Below, piece after piece: positions 32,642 to 42,270 of a stretch of 64,000 bases of DNA (position 1 is its first letter; each line of letters opens with the position of its first letter). The DNA comes from Hyaloperonospora brassicae (Eukaryota; Oomycota; Peronosporomycetes; Peronosporales; Peronosporaceae). Both the position numbers and the translations under genes were made by a program. The notes under the pieces are model-generated. The model was not told the origin of the DNA, searched no databases, and saw only the letters and a program-made list of their open reading frames with translations. Location: contig CANTFL010000007.1 of assembly GCA_947650285.1 (NCBI GenBank), positions 62,001 to 126,000 on the forward strand, given 5' to 3'.

Positions 32642-33993
32642 ATGGCATCGCTACCTTCCGAGTCCCCGACTCTCTCTTCTTACCTCGGCATTAATGTGGA
32701 GGAGGACTATGGTAGTGATACCGATGTCCGTGGTGAAGAACGGACAATGTCCAACTCACCAGTGCAAGATGCATCGCCTCATACTGCACCAAACCCATTT
32801 GCCGAGCGTAGTGAGACCACCGCGTTGGAAACGCAGCATCATGCAACAGATGCAGGTGAACACATCATCACCAACCCGCTCGATGAGCAACAAGAGTTGG
32901 TAATCCAACAAGAGGAGAGCGCTCAGCGCCGTATGCAGCTTGCTGCAGACCTTGAGGGTCGTCGTGGCTATCAGTTCACGCCACTCAATGTGGAAGAGCG
33001 TATACGCCAAACGACAGGTCGTTCCCTGGCAACGTGGGCCATTGGCGCTGAGCCGACATCTTCTGATGAAGTGGCGAGCCGACAGGCACTTCGTGAGAGG
33101 TACCTGCAACCCCACTTGACGACTCTAAGTCAATACAAGTTGCGACTTGACACGCAAGCACGGGGTGCACCGGTGCCACCGATGAGGGGTATACCCATCC
33201 TCTTATTCGCAGGCGAATCTCCGGAGGAGGAGGACAACACTTTTGTGCGCTGGGTGCACCGGAAACGTCACCTCAGCAGCATGCTAGCTCTCAGAGCAAG
33301 TGCCAATGTGGCAGATTTCGTCTCGAACGAAAGCTTCGGTATGACTATGTCAAGCTTAAGGCCAGAGGCCAATTGCGATTTCGCACCCGCTATGCTCCGG
33401 CTGTGCCCATGGAAGTGGGAGTTGGTCAAGCGGAACCAAACTACCCACCTGCTTCCACCACTATTGGTGGGAAGCGATATCGGTCGAAGGATGACCCCTG
33501 CCACGATGTTCAAAAACATCAACGGCGTATGGGCAATCCTGCCGAAGGGGTACCTCAAATTCCCACGAGTTTTCCGACTCCGGGTACCCTCGCCACTTTA
33601 CCAGATACTGGTATTGACCCTGACGACGACGTCGTTTCAGGAGTCGTTACACATGGAACTGGCGGTTCCCTTGCTCATCGAGCAGCGTCGGAGGTGGTCG
33701 GTATACCGAAGGAGGAGCACGAGAAGGTGCTTCTCGAGCTGAGTGGTCTCCGTGAGACGTTGGGTCAGACCCAGAGTGCGTTCGACGCAATGCGAGCCCG
33801 TGTTTGGGCGTTGGAGTTGGGCCAAGCCCGGATGGAGGCTCAGCTTGACCTCCTGATACGGATTCAGCAACCGATGGCAAAGCCAACCTACCCGGCGCAA
33901 GCGCCTCCAAGTTCACGTGGGACGGATCCCGATACGGCTAGAGCATGCCAACGTATAACACGGGGTGTGTGCGCAGTTTGCGCGGAAGGTTGA
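32642..33993 (+). CDS. Antisense ORF of the chromovirus, unknown family, one frameshift
   Basis: This reads against gag-pol, starting 107 bp inside the 3' LTR. The first frame (M-A-S-L-P-S-E-S-P-T-L-S-S-Y-L) runs to about 33327, where a single-base deletion relative to the second element shifts the frame; the rest runs to the stop at 33993. Total is about 450 codons. The N-terminal part is acidic. The centre contains S-L-A-T-W-A-I, R-E-R-Y-L, L-S-Q-Y-K and G-I-P-I-L-L-F-A-G-E-S. The C-terminal part is a leucine-heptad coiled coil (K-E-E-H-E-K-V-L-L-E-L through Q-A-R-M-E-A-Q-L). The second element encodes a clearly homologous protein at 54819-56070. No known domain was recognised. It overlaps the pol linker and chromodomain on the other strand. 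Confidence 0.7.
33480..33937 (-). pseudogene. 3' end of pol: linker and chromodomain, out of the main ORF
   Basis: After the integrase stop at 33938 the same frame continues with P-Y-R-D-P-S-H-V-N-L-E-A-L-A-P. A Pro/Ser-rich linker follows, then L-L-D-E-Q-G-N-R-Q-F-H-V, a TAA where the second copy has GAA (Glu), and L-V-K-W-R-G-Y-P with E-N-S-W-E-F-E. The last block is a classical chromodomain, which in chromoviruses targets integration to marked chromatin. Two nonsense changes cut it from integrase in this copy. Confidence 0.8.
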
Positions 33994-35686
33994 GCTTATA
34001 CGCAAGTCCCTTCTTTGCGACGACCGTAAAGGGTCCAATGAAGCGCGGGCGCAACTTCGTCTTGAAGACGGCGGATACTACATTTGTAGGTAGGTTTTTA
34101 GCATTGAGTAGAACTTGGTCTCCGACCTTATAACGTTCAATACAACCTCTGCCTTTGGCATCTGCTTGTTCCTTCTGCTTATCTTGGCTATCAGCCAGTG
34201 CGTCACGCACATGTCGTAAGACATTCAATCGCGTTGCGAGAAACTCGCTTACCTGTTTTTGAACAGTAGCAGGGCTGATATCAGCAAGCCGATCGGCAAC
34301 TCCTCCCCCACCAATCCCTGAACCACGTAGTGGTAGCGTTAACGGAACGCGAGGGTGTGTGAGACCGTTCACGTAGAACGGGGTGTAGCCGGTGGAGGCA
34401 TGCACAGCGTTATTCAACGCAAACTCAACGACAGGGAGCATCGAGCTCCAACGCTTAGGTGTTTCAGCGCAAACACTGCGCAAGATGCCACCAATGACAC
34501 GATTAACGCGCTCCGTTTGACCATCGGTCTGCGGATGATCCGCTGTGGACATGTCCAAACGTGTGCCGAGCACCTTGAAGATGGAATTCCAAAACTTCCC
34601 AGTCAAGCGAGGATCTCTATCAGAGACAATTGCCAACGGCAGACCGTGTTGTCGAAACACGCGATCGATAAACAGCACCGCTGTACCTTCACCATCAATG
34701 GTGTCTGGCACCGCCGTTAAATGAGCCATCTTGCTCAAACGGTCAACAAAGACCACAATACCCGTATTTCCATACGAATCCTTCGGTAAACCGAACAGGA
34801 AGTCCATACTGATGGACTCCCAACACCCTTTGGGTATAGGCAAACTAGCCAGCGGCGCTGCCGCATGTGGTGAGGGTTTCACCCGTTGACACGTTTCACA
34901 CGTACGCACATAGGTGCTCACCCATTTGTATAGTTTGGGCCACCAATAGCATTGGCTCACAGAGCCGTAGGTCTTTTCACGACCGAGATGACCACTCAAC
35001 GCAGTATCATGTGCCTCATAGAGGATCCGATACTTCAACTCCTCATCATGAGGGACAACGATACGAGGGGTATCCTCCACATCCGTGCTATAGCACAACA
35101 GGCCTTGATCGATGGAATATCGATGTAACCTCGCACGTAACCGTGCCGACAATTTTATGTCCGAGTCTTTAAGCTCCTCGCTCCCTAGAGCACGTAGCAG
35201 GGCTACACAATGTTCATCCTTGACATATTCCGTGCGGATTAGGTCAGTGACCGGTGACGACATAGTCGTAACATGAGCAAGCTCATAGTCAGGCCTGCGT
35301 GACAACGCATCAGTCAAAGCATTCTGCTTGCCCGGCTTATACTTCACCTCGAAGATGTACTCGGCAAAGAAGGAAAGCCAACGAGCCATTCTCTGGGAGA
35401 GGTGAGGCGACTGGGTCGCAGTGCGTATTGACGCATGATCTGTATAGATCACAAACGGCTTAGAGCCAAGAAGATGAACTCTGAATTTGACGAGAGCATA
35501 CTTCATTGCAAGTAGCTCTTTGTCATGAACTGGATAGTTCTTTTCAGCTGCTTTCAACTGCCTGGACTCAAACGCAATAACGCGTTCCCGCCCATCATTA
35601 TCTGTTTGTAACAGAGCGCTGCCTATGGCAAAGTCAGATGCGTCACAGACGACACTGAAAGATCGCTCAGGATCAGGCAAAGCCAA
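33938..35686 (-). CDS. pol: Pol: RNase H and integrase
   Basis: RNase H begins with V-C-D-A-S-D-F-A-I-G-S-A-L-L-Q and includes Y-T-D-H-A-S. Integrase has the zinc-binding region (H-D-T-A-L-S-G-H then C-E-T-C) and Y-W-W-P. The DDE core follows: M-D-F-L-F-G-L-P; I-V-S-D-R-D-P-R-L-T; H-P-Q-T-D-G-Q-T-E-R-V-N with the catalytic Glu. The frame is shared with the RT upstream; a TAG at 35747-35749 separates them, where the second element has TGG (Trp). The stop at 33938 lies just before the chromodomain linker. Confidence 0.94.
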   Translation of the reverse strand: MALPDPERSFSVVCDASDFAIGSALLQTDNDGRERVIAFESRQLKAAEKNYPVHDKELLAMKYALVKFRVHLLGSKPFVIYTDHASIRTATQSPHLSQRMARWLSFFAEYIFEVKYKPGKQNALTDALSRRPDYELAHVTTMSSPVTDLIRTEYVKDEHCVALLRALGSEELKDSDIKLSARLRARLHRYSIDQGLLCYSTDVEDTPRIVVPHDEELKYRILYEAHDTALSGHLGREKTYGSVSQCYWWPKLYKWVSTYVRTCETCQRVKPSPHAAAPLASLPIPKGCWESISMDFLFGLPKDSYGNTGIVVFVDRLSKMAHLTAVPDTIDGEGTAVLFIDRVFRQHGLPLAIVSDRDPRLTGKFWNSIFKVLGTRLDMSTADHPQTDGQTERVNRVIGGILRSVCAETPKRWSSMLPVVEFALNNAVHASTGYTPFYVNGLTHPRVPLTLPLRGSGIGGGGVADRLADISPATVQKQVSEFLATRLNVLRHVRDALADSQDKQKEQADAKGRGCIERYKVGDQVLLNAKNLPTNVVSAVFKTKLRPRFIGPFTVVAKKGLAYKLNLPRKLRTHPVLYVGML

Positions 35687-35746
35687 TATGGGCGCATGTA
35701 GGAGACTCTCCTTGACTGCTTGAAAAGCATCATGCTCAGTGCTAGT

Positions 35747-37012
35747 CTAGCACCATTCAACATCCTTTTTGAGAAGATTGGTCAATGGCCGAGCCATGTC
35801 TGCGTAATTCGCACTGTACTTGTGTAAGTAATTGGCGAGGCCAAGCCACTTACGTAAGTCCTTTTGGTTCTTTGGAACCGGCCAATCAACTATAGCTTTT
35901 ACCTTGGCGGTATCCGCTCTAAGGCCTTGCTTACCAATAAAGCACCCTAAAAAGGGAATCTCTCCTGCACCAAAAATGCACTTAGACGCGTGGGCGTACA
36001 ACTTATTCGTGCGCATGCACTCGAGCACCGCTCGTAAATGGTCAATGTGATTATCCACATCTGACCGACCGTTCATAGCACGACTATGGACAAAGATGTC
36101 ATCAAAGTACGTCTGTGCATAACCTCTGTGAGGTCTAAACAATTGTGTCACAAGACGGTTGAATGTAGCCGGGGCATTTGATAGCCCTTGCGGCATAACG
36201 AGCCACTCCCAGAGCATACCGCTTGGAGTGCTGACCGCTGTCAGCGGAATATCGCTTTCTCGCATGAGAAGCTGGTAATAACCATCGACTAAGTCGAGCG
36301 CACTGTACATTGTACATCCCACCATATTGTTCTGAAGAACATCCTTCCTCGGAATTGGTGTCTGAGCCGGGATGGTGTCCGCATTAAGCTTATTGTAAGC
36401 ATGAACAATGCGCCACTTCCCGTTGGGCTTTTTGACACAGAAGGTCGGTGTGGAATGGGGAGATTTGCTCTCACGAACCATCCCCGCCGCGTGCTTTGCA
36501 CGAAAGAAGTCGTCTATGACGTCACACTGTTCCTTGGGCAAAGGCCACTGCCGTGTTACGCAGTATTTAGTTCCAGGAATCAAGTCAATTTCATGACGCA
36601 CACCTCTATCAGGAGGTAATACAGACGGTGGGTCGTGACACACCACGTCTTGAAATTCCTTTACCAAAGGATAAAACGGATCAAGAGGATCCTTAAGGAT
36701 CGAGGATCCACTACGGGCATCCAATGCCGCCTTTGTGTCCTCAAGGACAGACTCGTCCAATAACGAGGATGAGTTCAACTCAATATCAGGCCGAATGACC
36801 ACTAACTCGGAGAATTCTCCTGCCTGCAAGGCTTGGCTAAATTCGCCGTCAGACATCTCGTCTAGCTCAAAGATTTTATCCACGGATGGAAGAGTCTCAA
36901 GACTAATATTGCCATCGATCTGGCCAGTCAATCCATTGACAAGTGTATACAGTGTATTATTACTATTATCACTTCGTGACTTCTTAAACGTGGGGCGCTT
37001 AACAGTCACCAC
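35747..37012 (-). CDS. pol: Pol: reverse transcriptase
   Basis: This 421-codon frame has an N-terminal connector, then the gypsy RT blocks: [34 protein letters not shown] and the catalytic Y-F-D-D-I-F-V-H. The thumb/connection follows (F-L-G-C-F-I-G). It begins after a frameshift near 37035 relative to the protease frame, at the end of a basic stretch that resembles a nuclear localisation signal. The TAG end is a nonsense change, not a natural terminus. Confidence 0.95.
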   Translation of the reverse strand: MVTVKRPTFKKSRSDNSNNTLYTLVNGLTGQIDGNISLETLPSVDKIFELDEMSDGEFSQALQAGEFSELVVIRPDIELNSSSLLDESVLEDTKAALDARSGSSILKDPLDPFYPLVKEFQDVVCHDPPSVLPPDRGVRHEIDLIPGTKYCVTRQWPLPKEQCDVIDDFFRAKHAAGMVRESKSPHSTPTFCVKKPNGKWRIVHAYNKLNADTIPAQTPIPRKDVLQNNMVGCTMYSALDLVDGYYQLLMRESDIPLTAVSTPSGMLWEWLVMPQGLSNAPATFNRLVTQLFRPHRGYAQTYFDDIFVHSRAMNGRSDVDNHIDHLRAVLECMRTNKLYAHASKCIFGAGEIPFLGCFIGKQGLRADTAKVKAIVDWPVPKNQKDLRKWLGLANYLHKYSANYADMARPLTNLLKKDVEWC

Positions 37013-38142
37013 CCTACGCTTCGATTGTTTCTTAAAGAAACCTTACGCCTCTTAGAGGCCGGGACAGCAAAGTCCCCATGGTTGCTATTCATCTTAGCAC
37101 GCTCTATACGAGAGCTCATGTCTTGAGCGACATCTGGTGAAGTGTTACGTAACTCGAACACTTCACCCAGTGGATTTACACGTACCAATTCACGTACATT
37201 ATTCGGGCCTAGCCCTAAACACTCTGGATTCTCGCCAACAATGTCATTACCGACATTCAGTAAGGTGCCACCTCGGCCGCCCTCACTCTGTGTAATTTCA
37301 AGTGCCACCGCACTTATAGCATTAGGGCCTAGCCCTGAACACTCTGGCTTCTCGCCATCAATGTCATTACCGACATTCAGTGAGGTGCCACCTCGGCCGT
37401 CCTCACTCTGTGTATTTTCACGTGCCACCGCACTTACATCAGAGGAATTACATTCTTGATGTTTCGGCCCTAGGCCAACCATGCTTGACGCATGCAGTGA
37501 CTCAGTATCACAACGAGTATCACTCAACGGAGTATAACTCTCTCCAAACGCGTTAGAAGAGCTCCGCTCAATATTTATGTCATCGACATTCGAGTTAAAT
37601 AACTCTGACATACCAATGTCCAGCACATTGACATCTTCCGTCAATGGCTCGCGCCAATAGCGCTTTTGTTGCCTAGCAAAGGTGGGTTCATGACTCTCCA
37701 AAGCTTCGCTAGGAACATTGCGCGTGGCGCCTAAGGTCTTAGTCCTCCAATCAATCCATGGCTCATGGCGTTAAAGCCAAGCCATACCCAGGATGAGATC
37801 ATATCTCGAATCCAAATCGAGGATGAGACAACGTTCAATGCTGTCAAAGTCCAAAAACTTCACACCTAAGTTCAACGGAACTTTAGGCACCGTGACGCGA
37901 CTACCAGTCGCTAAACGAACGGTGATCGAATCACCTTCGTGCGCTTTGAGCGCTTATGCGTATCGCTGACTTCCCTCAAGGGAACGACGTCGAGCATAGT
38001 TACATGATGCTCCTGAATCGATTAAAATCGACCACGGCTTCTCAAAGCCTTTTACTGTCGCCTCAGCGACTAACAAGCCAGGCTTGTATCCACGCTCTGT
38101 GCTGGCTGGCACAGCGCTAAGTGGGGCTAATCCCTGTTTCAC
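37006..38142 (-). pseudogene. Protease and protease-RT linker, two in-frame stops
   Basis: The frame from 38142 contains S-I-L-I-D-S-G-A-S-C-N-Y, the retropepsin active site, near 38010. After a TAA at 37954 it continues through a second half with D-L-I-L-G-M-A-W-L, where another TAA occurs (near 37770), then H-E-P-W-I-D-W. The 37006-37701 part is a Ser/Asn-rich linker with two near-identical 35-40 residue repeats (E-N-T-Q-S-E / E-I-T-Q-S-E and G-L-G-P-N) and ends in a basic stretch. Gag lies upstream in another frame. Confidence 0.85.
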
Positions 38143-38198
38143 TTTATCTCGTAGAGATGTGGCAGAACTTAGTTCTACCCCATTAGGGCGCCCCGCGC

Positions 38199-39233
38199 CT
38201 ACTGGGTGTCGACGTTTCCCCGTGCCATACCAGGTTTCTGGTTGAGGCTGGGGTTTCGACTCATAGGAGTCGGTTGTTGCTTACGCAAAGGACAAGTGGG
38301 ACGCAAGTGTTTAGTGCTTCCGCACATGTAACAGCGTCTCACATCGTGTCGTTGCTCCGCAACATGAAGCTCCGCTTCGCCTTCATCTTCAGCATGGCTG
38401 AGATCCATCGGTTCTGGCTTACAGTAAGCCGAAGTCCTCGCAGAGGCCGCCCTCGCAAAGCTTGGGTTGTACCCATTCCAACCAAGTCTGGCCGACTTGA
38501 AGCTGTGCTCAGCATTTTGAGCGACGCTCACAGCTTCCTCAAAAGTAGAGGGATGAACCCGAAAAACCTCGGTTCTGGCCACACCATTGCGGAGACCTTC
38601 CATGAAGACTGTCACGTAGACAGTCTCACGGAGAGGGTCAGACTGCATAGCAGCCATTAGAGTTCTCAACTCTTGAACATAGTCCGTTATCTCGCTCTTA
38701 CCCTGACGGGTTGATAAGAAGCGTGATCGCACGCGATATGCCTGGTTAGACGGCGAGAAAACTCGCATGAGGTCTAACTTGAGCGATTCCCACGTGGGAA
38801 ATGCCAAACTGACCGACGTGCCACACGTCAAAGCCCACTCTCTAGCTCTACCATCGAGCTTAGAGATGGCCAAAGAGACCCGCTGGTTCTCTAGTGAGAT
38901 GAGACCAGAGTCCATGGCCATCTCAATCTCACGGATCCAGAGGGTCAAGTTTTCCCCCTCCTTCCCGGAGTAAAGTTTAACGTCCACCCGAAGGGGACGA
39001 GGCTTATCCCCTTCTGGTGGCATAGCCACGTAGCGTGTCGGCATAGCCGACGCTACTTGGTTTTGAACCTGGCCCAACAGGGCCGTTTCATACTGCATAA
39101 AGGCCTCGACTCGTGCATTGAGCACATCGGAAACCTGTGCAGCTAGAAACTCCACATACTCTAGGCCTACGGCCGCGGTCATCTTATCAAGCGCGACCTT
39201 TTGAGCCTCAGAGAGGGGTGTGGATTTCTCCAT
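38199..39233 (-). CDS. gag: Gag polyprotein of the chromovirus
   Basis: A 344-residue intact frame starting M-E-K-S-T-P-L-S-E-A-Q-K. It has the Ty3/gypsy capsid-like region (L-Y-S-G-K-E-G-E-N-L-T-L-W-I; E-I-T-D-Y-V-Q-E-L-R; V-F-M-E-G-L). Near the C-terminus is one CCHC zinc knuckle, C-Y-M-C-G-S-T-K-H-L-R-P-T-C, which binds element RNA. It ends in TAG, and the protease lies in a different frame, so a frameshift or re-initiation would be needed for Gag-Pol. Confidence 0.93.
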   Translation of the reverse strand: MEKSTPLSEAQKVALDKMTAAVGLEYVEFLAAQVSDVLNARVEAFMQYETALLGQVQNQVASAMPTRYVAMPPEGDKPRPLRVDVKLYSGKEGENLTLWIREIEMAMDSGLISLENQRVSLAISKLDGRAREWALTCGTSVSLAFPTWESLKLDLMRVFSPSNQAYRVRSRFLSTRQGKSEITDYVQELRTLMAAMQSDPLRETVYVTVFMEGLRNGVARTEVFRVHPSTFEEAVSVAQNAEHSFKSARLGWNGYNPSFARAASARTSAYCKPEPMDLSHAEDEGEAELHVAEQRHDVRRCYMCGSTKHLRPTCPLRKQQPTPMSRNPSLNQKPGMARGNVDTQ

Positions 39234-39272
39234 CCTCGCAGAGGATCAGTCGTTACCGACTCAGGTGTAAAT

Positions 39273-39290
39273 TAACTACGAGTGCTACCA
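39273..39290 (-). other. Primer-binding site of the chromovirus
   Basis: On the minus strand TGGTAGCACTCGTAGTT follows the 5' LTR after two bases. The second element has TGGTAGCACTTGTAGT at the same offset (49718). Such a site pairs with the 3' end of a tRNA; I could not identify which one. Confidence 0.75.
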
Positions 39291-39292
39291 AG

Positions 39293-39922
39293 TGTAGCGG
39301 AGCTACACAGCTCTTTAAGTCAGAGGAAGACTTTACGCTCAATGAGCAACTTTGGTTCAAAGAACCCGACTCAGAGAGTCAACAGCTCAGAGAGCTTACA
39401 AGGGTGGTTTAGAGAACCCGACTCAGAGAGTCAACAGCTCAGAGAGCTTAAAGGGTGGTTCAGAGAACCCGACTCAGAGAGTCAACAGCTCAGAGAGCTT
39501 AAAGGGTGGTTCAGAGAACCCGACTCAGAGAGTCAACAGCTCAGAGAGCTTACGGTCCCCGTTCCAGAGGGACCAAACGATTCAAAAGAATCACAGCACA
39601 GAGTGCTCGAGGACAAGTTACCTTTACAGGCGTTGCTTCTGTCCTCCCGATCAAAGACGCCTCGTAAGGCACGTGTCTTATGTTGATCAAAATGGGAACT
39701 GAATTTTATTTCTTCATTTAACCTAAAAGAACACCTTAGAACAACGTATTTAACCTGCCCTAAATAACCTCTTAAAAGATCTTGCAATCAATTGATGACA
39801 GACACCAGTCTTCAACAATTGATACGCTCACTGTGTTCTAATATTACCTTATAGGGTACCCCCCTCTCGTGTGTGCACCACACCTATCGTCGGCTACCAG
39901 CCGACGTGTAACCCCTGTTACA
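39293..39922 (-). repeat. 5' LTR of the chromovirus (630 bp)
   Basis: TG...CA ends as in the other LTR, with four 51-bp units (about 39352-39556) against three in the 3' LTR, which explains nearly all of the 53-bp length difference. Confidence 0.93.
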
Positions 39923-39927
39923 GTCTC
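39923..39927. repeat. Target-site duplication (GTCTC), right copy
   Basis: Same five bases as 31953-31957. Confidence 0.9.
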
Positions 39928-41400
39928 CGCCCCGCTATCGCAAGCAGCACCTAAGCGACCCACGAAGCTTACCATGGTCCCGGCGTAAACGCAGCGAAAC
40001 ATGTAGTGTGAAACGTGGTGACAAATACAGGGATACCCGAATAGCTTGACAATACAAGAGCCGGACGTGTGGTGTATTATCGCAGAACCTGCAGCAAGTT
40101 TTCGAATAGTTAGAATGACAGACATGCTCGTCGGTAATATTGTAACGAACACATGTTTTTCTCTTACGTGGCTGATGCGATGATCCGCACTGTTGTCTAG
40201 CTTCATCCAGCGGCTCGTACATGTGCTCTCTTGTAGCTCCGGTACAGCCTAACACGCTAGATCTCGTCCTGCTAAGAGCTTGACGACAAAACGCGTATGT
40301 TTGGCTAACTATTTTCAGAACCAGTAAGCAACAGACGGGCACGTCCAGATCGCCCGCTATTTCAGGAGAACGAGTGTGGAGGATTGCAGGAAGTCGCGAT
40401 TTTTACACCGTCTAGTTGCTATTTGTGTAACTGGGCACCGACAACTACGTACTGGTCTGCCAGTACGGAGTTAAATTTCACTGGCAACAGTGAAGGTCAG
40501 TGCCCTGCTATGTATAACAATAATATAGAGGAAGGTAAGCGATTAAGATAAAGACTAGTCGTGGTAAGAGTAAACTGTTATTTAGTATACATTGAGTACC
40601 ATAGCTCTTGTTCCTTGTTTGTCCTGACTTAATCATATGAATTAAACTGAACATATGGTGACGTCTACTCACCACCCATTGCGCGCGTCTAGCAGCAATC
40701 GGTGGGTTGATATCATCACAATATCAACCAATGAGTAGACCCTTCGGTCATCCCAATCATATCACTATACTTAGTGATATTGTTAAAAGAATATTCAACG
40801 TAATATTCTTTATTACCATTTTCTTCTTTAGGACAATTTCATGCGACGGGATAATCCGTTACAATTTGGACGGCTCTATAGTGGAGTCCATAGACTCGGT
40901 CGTATTCAAATTGTTTTGGACAGGGAGGTCAACAAAATATCACTTTATAGAATAACTTGGTTCAACTATTTATAGAGTCACAAACGCTTGGATTTGCTTA
41001 CAGTTGCGTCAAGTTTAAATGACGTGTAGTTGCGTCCGATCCACCGCGAACGTGTAAGCGGAATTACACGCTGATTGGTACGACAGATTGTATTTCGTTT
41101 GCAGTCACAATATCAAGACTTATTCGATCCCGGAGGCACAAGGTTAGAGCTCGCTAACGGTGATATGGATATATTTCGCGACTTATCCGACTTGGCTTAT
41201 GGTTTGTATGCAACGAACGAGCGAATATAATAATAAAAACGTATTCTAATCAAATTGCAGAGTATATACCTGTGTTTTCGGCCTAATTAAAAAAAGTGTA
41301 GGGGTTGGGTAGTATAGTACGCCAGCCGGTATGACGCATCCGGTCGGATGCGAACGACATATATGTGTATGTCAATACTAACTCCAAGTCACGGTTGTAT
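39928..41400. other. Intergenic; remainder of duplication copy A, then AT-rich sequence
   Basis: No gene seen. Up to about 40340 it resembles 61.3-61.5 kb. A small inverted repeat lies at 40660-40740 (GTCTACTCA and TGAGTAGAC, with an inner GTTGATAT/ATATCAAC). It contains ACCACCCATTGCGCG, a block found again near 44645. Confidence 0.45.
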
Positions 41401-41432
41401 CATTTGCGAATTTGCGTGCTGTCAGACTTTAG

Positions 41433-42270
41433 ATGAGCTTCGCCGATCAGCAGCCTGGAACCTCCAAGCGAGTCAGAGCATCTGCTGTCGAGGCATTCGT
41501 GCGGTTCCTCCAGTCTGAGAATACGGATCTAGAAAACGTCAAGGACTACATTCATCGCGACGACTCTAGGCAGTTCTTGATTTGTTGCGGACGAGTTCGG
41601 TATGCATCTTGTATTTCACGGCAGATCTAGCAAGCCACTTGATAGACATTCTTTAATGCAATGCTACCGACAAGTGAGCTTTGGTTGCTGAACCAGTTCC
41701 CACAGTAGCGTGTTTTCAAAATTACGGCTAGTCAACAGGGGAAGAACGCTGGATAACAAATTGACCAGAGAGAAGGTACTTGTTTTGTGAAAAACGCCAA
41801 TGCGCGTTCGAAGATTGACTTGAGGCAGATGACGTATTATTTGTATTCGAATGCTGCTCGTCTAGTAAAACCAGGATGCAGCTTCGATGTTCCTCCATCA
41901 GTTATCATTTTTGCGTGCGTCAGACTTGACGCTCTTTAACAAACAGAATTTCCCAATCGATGCGAGCGACGTGTTCGTCGTTGGTTTGACTCCCATTGGA
42001 AAGCGCAAAGGGTAAAGACTATCGCAATCTTCACCACCGACGACTTGACACGTTTCTGCTGCACGCTATCGGGCTGGCACTGATTACACAGACAGCTTCA
42101 AGTGCCGACCTCCACGACAGTCACGTGGGCATCCGGTCAGCTTTGCAGTCATAATCGGCTCTGAGACGCCGCTGCTCGACGTTTTCTACCACCATATGCT
42201 CCATGCGGCCTCCAAGCTGCTGCTGCCTCAGGTACAGGCAGCTTACTGATAATTCACATCCACGCCATTT
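41433..42270 (+). pseudogene. Decayed unidentified gene, probably from a multicopy family
   Basis: The frame at 41433-41630 starts M-S-F-A-D-Q-Q-P-G-T-S-K and shows protein-like composition. Further frames around 41890-42240 give F-L-R-A-S-D-L-T-L-F, N-F-P-I-D-A-S-D-V-F-V-V and L-H-D-S-H-V-G-I-R-S-A, separated by stops and shifts. The layout (a conserved SDLTLF block after a short N-terminal region) reminds me of repetitive recombinase-like genes in oomycete genomes, possibly tyrosine-recombinase (Crypton) type, but I cannot support that assignment from the sequence alone. Confidence 0.35.

Larger units (their letters stand above)
31958..39922 (-). mobile_element. Chromodomain Ty3/gypsy LTR retrotransposon (chromovirus), nearly intact
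   Basis: The 7965-bp element is inserted on the minus strand. It has two LTRs (39293-39922 is the 5' LTR, 31958-32534 the 3' LTR) with TG...CA ends and a perfect 5-bp TSD. It also has a primer-binding site, a polypurine tract, gag, protease, reverse transcriptase, RNase H, integrase and a chromodomain, in gypsy order. Lesions are few: two stops in the protease region, one frameshift before RT, one stop between RT and RNase H, one at the integrase end and one at the chromodomain entry. The small number of lesions and the intact TSD suggest a fairly recent insertion. It also carries an antisense gene near the 3' LTR. Confidence 0.95.
29320..40340. repeat. Segmental duplication, copy A (interrupted by a MITE and a chromovirus)
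   Basis: Sequence on both sides of the gene at 29863-30843 matches sequence around the paralogue at 57834-60419. 29.3-29.5 kb is similar to 57.2-57.4 kb. 30.84-31.5 kb is highly similar to 60.42-61.1 kb (near-identical for the first roughly 250 bp). The similarity resumes at about 40.2-40.34 kb, matching about 61.39-61.5 kb (shared AGCTTGACGACAA block). The middle of copy A is displaced by the MITE at 31717-31932 and the LTR element at 31958-39922. Boundaries are approximate because alignment was by eye. Confidence 0.75.

Noticed and set aside
39282..39702. Frames over the LTR with repeated 17-residue peptides
   Set aside because: They arise from the 51-bp tandem repeat (a multiple of three) and are cut short in the other LTR by a different repeat number.
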